Shown piece after piece: positions 34,534-44,400 of a stretch of 64,000 bases of DNA. A program made the position numbers and the translations under genes. The notes under the pieces are model-generated. The model was not told the origin of the DNA. It saw only the letters and a list, made by a program, of their open reading frames with translations, and ran no database searches. The first letter of the stretch is position 1; every line of letters starts with the position of its first letter. The DNA is from Oryzias latipes (Eukaryota; Chordata; Actinopteri; Beloniformes; Adrianichthyidae): contig NC_019859.2 of assembly GCF_002234675.1 (NCBI RefSeq), positions 32,634,934-32,698,933 on the forward strand. Direction: 5' to 3'.

Positions 34534-35687
34534 TGGAAACACTGGAAACTTTCTGATCATTCAGTAACATTAGCTTGATGTTTGCTGAGGTTAAAACCTT
34601 GATGCAGATCATCTGCTGTCCTTTCTGCTTCACTTTTAGACATATGAAAACAAATTAATCAGTGGGTATAATGGGGTTGATTTAGGAATTTAATCTTTTA
34701 CAATTACTGTATACTTTTCTGTGGATCAATAAAGCATCGCAAAATGAATTCAGTGTGTTTCATTACTTCAGTAGCCGTTTACTTTTCACAGACTGAGGCA
34801 GTAGATTGGTCTGTTGGACTTAGACTACAGACGTTCTTGTCTATCACATGACTTTTCTTATACTGACTAAAACTAAACTAAAAATACTAAGCTAAACTGG
34901 ACATCCCTGCCCCTAAACTTTTGGAAGTAGTTTTTTTTTTTTTTATTGAAGAAACTGTTTCATTATCCTGAATAGATTCATTCTACTTGATGTCATATAG
35001 AGTGACAGAAACACCCTGTGACCCAGTTTCCCTCCATATCCGTTCTTTAATGGCACATTTACATCAAATTTAAAATCTTTGGTCTCAAAGTTGGAGACAC
35101 TGTTTCCATGGGCTATTTCGCACAGCTGTTCTAGAACCAGTCGAAACTGTTTCTCAAAGCAAAATATAATTAATAAACTAATCAAAAGCAGGCATTTTAA
35201 ATAGTCTTTTAGAGCTGTTCTCCTCTCTCTTTGTGCTGTAATGTTGAATGTTGCTCTCTTGACCTGGATCTACCACATCAACTCACATCACCTGCATACT
35301 TTTCTCTTTTTAAGCCTCTCCTGTTCTTGACCAGGGGTCCCCACGCAGTGGCCACGGGTGCAGGGCTGCCCACAAGGACCGCTCAAAGCGCCCACAAGGC
35401 ATGCTCTAAAGCAGGGGTTCTCAAAATGTGGCCTGGGGGCCAATGGCGGCCCGCAGGAAGATTTTTGGTGGCCCTCAATAAAACCTAACTGATGGTTATT
35501 CAACCAACTGGACGTTGCATGGAAAATATTGTTTTGTGGTTTTTGCACTGCAAAAACACGCAATGCAAAAATAAGAAAAAAACAAAATTCCACACAAGGT
35601 TTTAAAATGGGTAAAATAAAAAGGCTTAAAAAGCTAAATACTAGATATGACATAAAACTGGATATTAAAATAAAAATAAGTTATTTT
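34534..35687. other. Downstream flank of unit B up to the LINE
   Basis: Matches the flank of unit A (20043-21170) closely. It ends at TTATTTT (35681-35687), the target duplication of the LINE, and resumes at 40631. Confidence 0.7.
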
Positions 35688-35885
35688 AAATTGCACCTCC
35701 CCCTGCAAAAGAGTGCAGACGCTTTTTTCCCTGCTCCTGCTGCTTCCTGCTTTATTTGCTTTTTAATCATTTAATTAATCATTTCTAATCATTTTACTTC
35801 TTCCACACATCCTGGAATATCAGACTGGTCATCCTTTTTTGTGACTTCCACCTATATAAATCAATATTTTTGACAAGCCAGCGAC

Positions 35886-37433
35886 ATGTCCGGAAGAGGA
35901 AGAAAAACAAACTCCCACTGTGAACGCTGTCGGATCTACCAACAAGAAATAAAAGAGCTACAAACAAGGATATTTACTTTGGAAACTGAAAATGGACTTC
36001 ACAAGACCCTTCCAGTAACATTGGGTGGTAAAAAGCCTGCTCTTACCACAAACGAGATGAATAACAGTGACATAGACCTGAGTGATGTTGTGTCCTTTCC
36101 GAAACTTTGTGCGGAGGAACTCTGTGTTAAGCCAAAGCGTAAAGATGACAGAACATCCGAAATAAAGCTCACAAACAGATTTTTACCCCTAACACAATGT
36201 GATATTGAAGAACACAGTGAAATTGGACCACAGAGAAGGAGTCATAATGTTGGCAACAAAGCACAGGCAGAAAGAAAATCTGTGCCAAACGTCAAGGTCA
36301 GAGATACGCTGCTGCTTGGAGATGGCGCTATCAGTGGAGTCAGCCACAGAAGAATGCAAACTTTATGTTGCCCAAGTTCTACTGTTCCAGTGATTACAGG
36401 ACTCTTATCTAAAGTCTTGTACCAAGGAGTCAAACGAATAATCATCCATGTAGGTGCTGTCGATATCAGAAAAGAACAGTCTGAACGTCTGAAAAAGGAC
36501 TTCATGAAGTTATTTGAAGAGATTGACAAAGTAGAGGTTGAAGCATTCATCAGTGGACCTCTTCCTAACATCGATGGGGTGTCACTCAAGTTCAGCCGTC
36601 TGTTTCAGCTGAACAATTGGCTCTCCAGAGAGTGTGCTTCCAGAGGATTGCATTACATTGAGAACTTCAATACATTCTGGAAGCGAAAGGACCTTTTCAT
36701 GGGAAGAGGCCCACACATGAACAGAGGTGGAGCAGGAGAGTTAGTGAAGAACCTCCTCCACGATCTGGGGCATAGAGGCCAAGGCCCTGAAAAGGCAGTA
36801 AGGAAGGACCGAGCCAGTGTCCCAGGAACCACAGCACAACGGCAACAACAACTACCTCCACCACCTACGGTCAAAGACTTTGATCCGGCAGCACCAGCAC
36901 CACAACCACCTCCATCTAAAGACTCAGCTCCACCAGCATTACAGCAACCATCTCCATCTAAGGACTCACCTGCACCAGCACCACAACAACTACCGCCAGC
37001 TAAGGACCCAGCTGCAGAACCACAACAACAACCACCAGATTTGGCCCCAGAAATTCCACCATCTGACCAGCTGTGGGCGCCCCCTGCTACATCTACTCCC
37101 AGTGAAGAATCACTTTCCTTTTCGTCCCCCCCACTTTCACCCATGGCCCTACCTAGCCATTTTGATAGCCTCATTAAGTCAGGAATTAAGATGGCTCCCC
37201 TAACACCTGTGAGCCTCACACCACACAGGAGCTCTCCTACCCCTCCAGCGCCCCCTCCTTATCCTTCACCCAAAGTCCCTCCAACACGGCCTTCATCCAA
37301 ACCCCCTCCAACACGCCCCCTCCGTCGTTCACCCAAATCCCGTCCAGCTCCCACTCCTCCCGGTCCATCACCCAAACTACCCTCAACTCGACCTCTCCTG
37401 CGCGCCTCTAGAGGTGCTATTCCCCGGAGCTAG
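35886..37433 (+). CDS. LINE ORF1: CxxC/coil, SGNH-like fold, proline-rich tail
   Basis: 515 codons, intact. Residues 12-15 form a CERC pair followed by a short coiled segment (QQEIKELQTRIFTLETENG). Residues about 135-290 resemble the esterase-like SGNH domain known from CR1/L2 ORF1 proteins: LLLGDG at about 142-147, IIIHVGAVDIR near 185-195, and GRGPHMNRGGAGEL near 272-285. In active relatives these blocks read GDS, GTND and D-x-x-H. Here the Ser is Gly, the Asn is Val and the Asp is Arg, while the His is kept; the fold may remain but catalysis is unlikely. The C-terminal 200 residues are Pro/Ser/Gln-rich. It would bind RNA and assist retrotransposition by family analogy. Confidence 0.8.
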   Translation: MSGRGRKTNSHCERCRIYQQEIKELQTRIFTLETENGLHKTLPVTLGGKKPALTTNEMNNSDIDLSDVVSFPKLCAEELCVKPKRKDDRTSEIKLTNRFLPLTQCDIEEHSEIGPQRRSHNVGNKAQAERKSVPNVKVRDTLLLGDGAISGVSHRRMQTLCCPSSTVPVITGLLSKVLYQGVKRIIIHVGAVDIRKEQSERLKKDFMKLFEEIDKVEVEAFISGPLPNIDGVSLKFSRLFQLNNWLSRECASRGLHYIENFNTFWKRKDLFMGRGPHMNRGGAGELVKNLLHDLGHRGQGPEKAVRKDRASVPGTTAQRQQQLPPPPTVKDFDPAAPAPQPPPSKDSAPPALQQPSPSKDSPAPAPQQLPPAKDPAAEPQQQPPDLAPEIPPSDQLWAPPATSTPSEESLSFSSPPLSPMALPSHFDSLIKSGIKMAPLTPVSLTPHRSSPTPPAPPPYPSPKVPPTRPSSKPPPTRPLRRSPKSRPAPTPPGPSPKLPSTRPLLRASRGAIPRS

Positions 37434-37535
37434 GATGAAACGGGCCCCCAGTGTCCTAGGAAAGGTTATGTCAAACTGGGGCCCTGTGATGAACAGCTTC
37501 CTTCTGGTGCTATACCTGTAGTTGCACCACGTAGA

Positions 37536-39098
37536 ATGCAAAAAAGGGCAGTTAGATTGTCCAATCAAAGAAATCTAGTTCACATCCCTTGCAAGAAGGT
37601 TTTGACCAGTCCCAAGGAAACTAATCTCAAACTTGCTGCACTCAATGTCAGATCTTTATGCAACAAATCATTTTTAATCAATAATCTTATCTCTTCTTTT
37701 AATATTGATTTTATGTTATTAACTGAAACATGGCTTGACAAAAACACAGGAAACATAGTTCTAGTCGAATCAACTCCCCCCAACTACAAACATGAATCGG
37801 AAATACGAGAAAATAAAAAGGGTGGAGGCGTTTCTGCACTGTTTAGAGATAATATTGCAACCCGCAGACTATCATTTGGTGTGTTTTCATCATTTGAGTA
37901 TGTGTCCTTTAAGATTGAGCTAAAACAAACTCCTCCCTTACTCTGCATAGTTATGTACAAACCTCCTCAGCACAGTCAAAGTTTTATTGATGATTTCATT
38001 GAAATGCTCTCAGTTGTGTGCACAGACTTTGATGGTCTAGTCATTACAGGTGATTTTAATGTTCATGTTGATAATGTCAATGACAGAAATGCAAAAGAGC
38101 TCAATGCTGTCCTTGAAACCTTTGGTCTAATTCAGCATGTGAGTTGCCCCACCCACAGCAGAGGGCACACTCTGGACCTGCTCATCACATGGGGGGTTAT
38201 TATTTACAATGTCAGTGTGGTTGATGTCGCCCTCTCTGATCATTTCTGTGTATTCTTTGACCTGTCTGTTGCTCCCAAACCACCGCCTGGCCCTGCAGTT
38301 GTCCAGGGGAGACAAATAAATGAGAGCACTAGGGCACAGTTTGTAGAAATGATAAACCCTGAAAACGTCTCTGGTGCCAATGTTGATGAAATGCTGAATT
38401 CTGTTACTTCTAGCATCTTGAATGTTCTGGATGCCATTGCCCCTATGAAAGTTAAATTGAGAAAACATAGACAGAAAGCTCCCTGGAGGAATGATGATCT
38501 AGTCAGGGCACAGAAACAACAGTGCCGCAGAGCCGAGCGAAAGTGGCGCAAGTCAAAACTCGAGGTTCATTATGGAATATATAAGGCGGAGTTGTACGCT
38601 TACAACCAGATCTTATGCAGAACAAGGGAAAGGTACTTCTCTGAAATAATTGGAAGTTGCAGCAGCAACTCTCGTATCCTGTTCACAACAGTTAACAGAT
38701 TAACTAACCCTCCAACCCAGCTACCAATAGAACTGGTTTGTACACCCAAATGTAATGAGTTTGCTGTATTTTTCAATGACAAGGTTCAGGGCATTAAAAA
38801 AGCCATCAACTCCACAACACATATAACTATCCAACGGCCACCTACTCACTCTAAGCTGACTCACTTTGTACCTGTCACTGACCAAATTGTCCAAGAGACC
38901 ATCACCCGTCTGAGCTCGTCTACATGCTGCCTTGATGTGTTACCCACTAGATTTCTAAAGTCTGTCTTGAACAGTGTGTTGCCATCAATTACTCAAATAG
39001 TTAACATGTCTCTTCAATCTGGAATATTTCCAGAGGCCTTAAAAACTGCAGTCATTAAACCTCTCCTGATAAGAGTGGTCTTAATCCCACTGTACTGA
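37536..39098 (+). CDS. LINE ORF2, first part: AP endonuclease
   Basis: The frame carries a complete apurinic-type endonuclease: LNVRSL near residue 30, LLTETWL near 60, GDFNVHVD near 170, and a terminal SDH near 235. It continues into the linker and the beginning of the reverse transcriptase (KSVLNSVLPSITQIVNMSLQSG). At 39069-39073 there are five bases (ATAAG) where six are expected, and the frame then meets a stop. The reverse transcriptase continues in the next entry. The chosen start is the first in-frame ATG; the true one could lie a few codons away. Confidence 0.75.
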   Translation: MQKRAVRLSNQRNLVHIPCKKVLTSPKETNLKLAALNVRSLCNKSFLINNLISSFNIDFMLLTETWLDKNTGNIVLVESTPPNYKHESEIRENKKGGGVSALFRDNIATRRLSFGVFSSFEYVSFKIELKQTPPLLCIVMYKPPQHSQSFIDDFIEMLSVVCTDFDGLVITGDFNVHVDNVNDRNAKELNAVLETFGLIQHVSCPTHSRGHTLDLLITWGVIIYNVSVVDVALSDHFCVFFDLSVAPKPPPGPAVVQGRQINESTRAQFVEMINPENVSGANVDEMLNSVTSSILNVLDAIAPMKVKLRKHRQKAPWRNDDLVRAQKQQCRRAERKWRKSKLEVHYGIYKAELYAYNQILCRTRERYFSEIIGSCSSNSRILFTTVNRLTNPPTQLPIELVCTPKCNEFAVFFNDKVQGIKKAINSTTHITIQRPPTHSKLTHFVPVTDQIVQETITRLSSSTCCLDVLPTRFLKSVLNSVLPSITQIVNMSLQSGIFPEALKTAVIKPLLIRVVLIPLY

Positions 39099-40432
39099 AT
39101 AATTACAGACCTATCTCTAATCTGCCATTTTTAGGAAAAGTCCTTGAAAATGTTGTCTACCAACAGCTCACTGACTTTCTCTTATTAAACAATTCGTTTG
39201 ATGTTTTCCAGTCAGGTTTTAGACCCCATCATAGCACAGAAACTGCTCTTATCAAGGTAACCAATGACATCCGCCTGAACAATGATGATGGCAAAGTCTC
39301 TGTCTTAATCCTGCTAGACCTGAGCGCTGCCTTTGATACTGTTGATCATGGGATCCTTTTGCACAGACTCCAAGACTGGGTTGGCATCTCTGGATCTGCC
39401 CTAAGTTGGCTCAAGTCTTATCTGGAAGACAGGAAATATTTTGTTGAAATTGGGAGTTGTGTCTCAGACTACATGGGCTTGAATTGTGGTGTGCCCCAGG
39501 GATCGATCCTGGGACCCCTTCTGTTCAACCTCTACATGCTGCCACTAGGGCAGTTAATACGCAGTAATAACATTTCTTATCACAACTATGCAGATGATAC
39601 TCAGATCTATGTGTCACTGACAACAGGTGAATATGGGCCGGTGGATTCACTCAGCCACTGCCTCCAACAGATCAGTGCGTGGATGCAGAACAACTTTCTC
39701 CAGCTAAACTCAGACAAGACCGAAGTTATTGTTTTTGGCCCACAGAAACAAAGAGAAATTGTCAGCAGCTACCTTCATTCTCTGTCTCTTAAACCCTCAA
39801 ATCAAGTCAGAAATCTAGGGGTAATCATGGACTCTGACCTGAACTTTAACAGCCATATCAAGTCAGTAACATCAGCGGCATTTTACCACCTGAAAAACAT
39901 TGCCAAAATCAAAAAGATAGTGTCAAAACCAGACCTGGAGATACTTATTCATGCATTTGTCTCCAGTAGGTTGGACTACTGTAACGGCCTGCTCACCGGC
40001 CTCTCCAAACGAGCTGTAAAACAGCTTCAGTACATCCAGAATGCTGCTGCTCGAGTCCTGACCAAAACCAGGAAGTATGATCACATTAGTCCTGTGCTCA
40101 GGTCTTTGCACTGGCTCCCTGTACCTCAAAGAATAGACTTCAAAGCAGCTCTGCTTGTGTACAAGTCTCTCCATGGCCGAGCACCAAAGTACAAAGTACA
40201 TGTTACAAGTAAGTACATGTTAGTGCCATATGAACCACCTCGTACTCTGAGGACCTCAGGGGCCGGCCTCCTGTTGATACCCAGAGTCAGAACTAAACAA
40301 GGGGAATCAGCGTTTCAATATTCTGCAGCTAAAATCTGGAACAGCCTCCCTGAAGGCGTAAGACAGGCCTCTTCTGTGTTCATGTTCAAATCTAGACTTA
40401 AAACATTTCTGTTTAGCCGTGTATATGACTGA
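39074..40432 (+). pseudogene. LINE ORF2, second part: reverse transcriptase
   Basis: From 39074 the frame is open to the stop at 40432. It encodes NYRPISNLPFLGK, FQSGFRPHHSTETAL, LLDLSAAFDTVDH, GVPQGSILGPLLF, the catalytic YADD (HNYADDTQIYV) and the C-terminal LDYCNGLLTGLSKRA and SLHWLPVPQRIDFKAALL blocks. All hallmark motifs are intact. The only defect separating it from the endonuclease part is the one-base deletion just upstream. Confidence 0.8.
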
Positions 40433-40637
40433 AAGGTCCTATCTGCACTTTTCTTTCCTTCCTTTCTTTTTAAATCTTTTTTTTTTTCTTTTCTTTTAAA
40501 GTAAATTTTATGTTGATTATTTCTATGATGTATTGTGATTTTAATGCATTTTTCTGTTTTGTGAAGCACCTTGAATTACTTTGTGTACGAATTGTGCTAT
40601 ACAAATAAACTTGCCTTGCCTTGCCTTGCCTTATTTT

Positions 40638-41520
40638 TACTAGTTCAAAGCAAATGTAAATTTAAATATTATTTTACAACAAGTTGGCCAATCTTAATAA
40701 ATCCTCAAAGCTTAAAACTAGAACTTATTCTTGGAAAATAAAACTATTTTTTTTTTCAAAATAACAACAATGAATACCATTCTAGCTGTTCAACTTTTAC
40801 TGAAGTTTAAAATAAAGCTTAAAATTTAACAAAAAAAAGGTTTTTCTTAACATGAGAAGATAAGTTTCAGCACCTACAATGTAAACAAAAATAGCATAGC
40901 TTTCTGCTTTTTTCTTTGCCCAATAAAAAAAAACATTGTCATAGAAAAATGTTTGATACTAAAAAAAATAAAGTTACGTGCTGAATATTTCCAGCAGAAC
41001 TCTGAGAACAATCGAAAACAGTTAAGGTACAACAAGCAAAATGGCAAAAGTAAATTACTGCTCAGTGAAAGACTTCCATTCCATATGTAAGGTGCAAACT
41101 GTAGTGGTATGCCATTAATATTAACACGAAAATCCTCCTGAGGAAGGGGTCTCACTGGTGTAGTTCCCACCGCAATCAAGCTGGTTGTTCCATCGAAGAG
41201 GAGCACTGGGGAAGACAAAGGTCGCTTCTCCAAGTAGATCTTTGGGTCCTAGCCTTGCTAAAATAATGGACAAAAAGAATGGTCAGGGTGTGAAAAAAAA
41301 AAAGATTGAAAAAGCAGGATTTTAATGAAACAATGTAGATTTTGTTAAAACATTACACAATGTTTGACAATACTATTGACATAGCAAATGAAAGATACTA
41401 AATTGATTTGCTGTTTTAAAAGAAAAAAAAAGAAATTAATGTGTAGGAGAACAACTTTGCATGTAATGAAATTATGCAAATTACAGACACTGATAAAATA
41501 AAATCTATACCTTTAGGACA
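40638..41520. other. Unit B flank and last exon of a TE-like gene
   Basis: Continues the unit B flank after the LINE. On the minus strand, about 41050-41253 is the last exon of the decayed TE-like gene (LEKRPLSSPVLLFDGTTS), with acceptor 'ttttagcaag'; 41511-41520 is the end of its preceding exon, cut by the hAT insertion. Confidence 0.5.
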
Positions 41521-42768
41521 GACATGTCAAACTCAGGCCCGCAGGCTAATTTTGGCCTGCACTGCAATTATATTTGGCCCGCGAGATGATTTCAAATATG
41601 TATTACATCTGGCCCGCCGGCCCGTTATACAGCACACGTACCGCTAATACTACAATTCCCACAATTCTGTCCTGGCGCGTCAGACTCCGGAGCGCGATAA
41701 CACCCCCACCTCTTGTGTTGACGCTCATTAGCAAACCTGCTACAAAGCACACGCTCAAATTCAGCCCTATGGAGAAATGGCCAAACGAAAAATAGAAAAC
41801 AGAAGCTTTCAAGACAGATGGGAGACAGACTACATGTTCATCGTGGTAAAGGACAAACCTGTCTGTCTTGTATGTGGCGCCAACGTGTCTGTATCCAAAG
41901 AATATAACATATGACGACACTATGAAACGAGACACCAAGACAAGTACAAGGATCTGAATGCAAATGAGAGACTAAAGAAGGTGAAGGAGATGAAAAAAGG
42001 TCTGATGTCACAGCAAACTATGTTCACCAAAGCAAAATCCCAAAGTGAAGCTGCTGTAAAGGGTAGTTTTATTGTGGCACAGGAGATCGCCAAATCAGCC
42101 CGGCCCTTTAATGAGGGAGAGTTTGTAAAAATGTGAATGGTCAAAATTTGTGAGGTTGTTTGCCCGGAAAAAAAACAGGCATTCTAAATGTAAGCCTGAG
42201 CAGAAATACTGTAGCCGAGCGTGCATGTAAACTTGCCACCAATCTACAAGAACAGCTGATGAGAAAAGGAGAAGATTTTGTTGCATACTCACTTGCTGTG
42301 GACGAGAGCAGCGACACCTCCGATACAGCCCAGCTGTCAGTTTTTATTCGTGAAGTGGACTCGAATCTTTGCGTTACAGAGGAACTTTTAGGACTAATAT
42401 CCATGCATGGGCAGGAAAATACATTTTTGAGGAGGTATCCAAATGTGTCAATGAAATGAAGCTGCCTTGGGATAAGCTTGTGGGACTGACCACTGATGGA
42501 GCACCTGCGATGTGTGGTCAAAAGAGTGGATTGGTCGGCAGGATCAGTGGCGCCTCCAGAAATTTTTCATGGGGGTGGCCGGTAGGGGGCCACATTAAAT
42601 CTTGGGGTGGCACACAAAAACCATGAGCTAAATTTTTTTAATTCATTCTACTAAACGTAGTAAAACAACCTTTAGAAAACCAACAGAAAGTTAAATGCCT
42701 ACTGATTTTTTTCTAGAAAATTAACTTATAGTTGATACTACTATAGATTCTAGTAGATATCATTAGGC

Positions 42769-43606
42769 CAGTGTTTTTCAACCATTTTTGAGCCACGGCA
42801 CACTTTAACTTTGACAGAAATCCCGCGGCAAACCAGCAAAAAAAAAATTTAAAAATTTTTTAGAAAAAAAGGAGAAACTCATAGTCTGTATTGATCTACA
42901 GTCCCTCTGCAATCTCACATGCATTTTTGAAATAATTGTTGCAGAAAAAGCTGATGTAATAAAAGTTAAGTGAAAAGATTCAAAAACTGTTTGATGCGTG
43001 TTCGTTGTTGTTTTAAGACGTTAAGAGGATAGACTCATTGTGCGCTGAGACGCTGTCACTTTAACCCAATGCATAATGGGAGATGTAAACAGCCGCCAAA
43101 CGCAAAAAGACTAGCGTCACTGAGTTTCATTGTTTTGTTCACTTTTTTCACGGTCTGACACCAGATTCTGTGGAAAGCTACACCGCTAAAGATGAGCTTT
43201 ATCTGGTATTTTTGTTGGAACTGAGCGGCTTTATGAGCAGAATCAGAACAAGGAAGTAAAGACTTTAACTACTTCTGATTGGTCAGACTGATGACATGTG
43301 ATTAAGCCTCCTAGAATGATTGGTGGAGACAGTAAAAGGGGCGGGACCTCTCAGAAAACAGTTAAAAGTGCAGCTAAATCGGGGTACCGCCATTCTTATC
43401 AAAATGTTTTTAAATAGAATCAAATAAACACAAAGAAAAAAGTATTTACGATCTTTCATATTCCTAAGTTCAAAGAGTTTTATCAGGGGTTGTTTTGATG
43501 AACACAGAGCTGATATCCTGGAGATGGAAAATGTTTTGGACTAGTTAATGACGGTAATTTCCCATGGCACACTGGTGCGCTGCGGCACACTGGTTGAAAA
43601 ACACTG
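42769..43606. mobile_element. Third-level hAT MITE
   Basis: Ends CAGTGTTTTTCAACC and GGTTGAAAAACACTG are exact inverted repeats. The 8-bp flanks are CATTAGGC and CATTAATT, so the duplication has decayed. No coding content. Confidence 0.75.
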
Positions 43607-44309
43607 CATTAATTCTAACTTCACCAGTTGGTCCAGGAACAGGTGGAAGACTTTTTGCTGAGTTCTGCCTTGTTTCTCTGAGCAATGATGCTGACTGTCC
43701 CTCATCAGATGCCGTCTCATCTTTGTCTTCCTCATTGTCTTCTGTCATTCATGCTGGCTGTGGATCATGCTGCTCTGTCTTATCTTCCTACTCACTACAC
43801 CTCTGTTGCTCCCCTACCATCTCTTTCGCTCCTTCTGCTGTACTTTTCTTCTTAAAATAAGAATATATGTTGTATTTCTCTTCATTCTCTGAAAATTGAC
43901 TTATACAAGCATCAACTATGACTATTTTTATTTATTTTTTATTTAACCTTTATTTAACCAGGAAAGTCCCGTTGAGATTAAAAACCTCTTTTTTAAGGGA
44001 GTCCTGGCCAAGCGGCAGCAGCAACTATAGGTAACTATATGTGGAAACAGGACAAAAACCCATCAAAATGTTGTGGTAACACAACAACCAGTGCTTAAAT
44101 AGTGCCATAAAAATGAGAGGCGCGTGTGACAGGGCCATTCTTTTTTACATATTAATAAAAAGTAATGGCACATCCACCACCGCTGATGATGCCGGCGTAT
44201 TTGCACCAAGTATTTGCACAAAATACAGATCAGGGGACCTAAAGTACAGTAAAGAGATTGTTAAAATACACCACTGAAAATATTTAACAGGCATGAAAAG
44301 AAATGTAGT

Positions 44310-44400
44310 GTTTTGGGATGTGTGATTGTGTGCGCGTGTGAGTGCGTGCGCGCGTGCATGTGTGCGCGCGTGCGCGCATGTGTGTGTGTGCGTGCGTGCA
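44310..44400. repeat. GT/GC-rich microsatellite
   Basis: Alternating purine-pyrimidine tract of TG, CG and TGCG steps. Open frames on both strands across it are low-complexity artefacts. Confidence 0.8.

Larger units (their letters stand above)
35688..40630 (+). mobile_element. Near-complete CR1/L2-type LINE (4.9 kb)
   Basis: Bounded by TTATTTT on both sides (35681-35687 and 40631-40637). The empty site is visible in unit A (near 21150) and unit C (near 58775, reversed). It has a ~200-bp leader, two long ORFs and the tail 'gtgctatacaaataaac' followed by (TTGCC)n. Only one frameshift separates it from a complete two-ORF element, so it is a young insertion specific to unit B. Confidence 0.85.

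Noticed and set aside
36653..37219. 188-codon minus-strand frame
   Set aside because: Shadow of the proline/glutamine-rich part of LINE ORF1.
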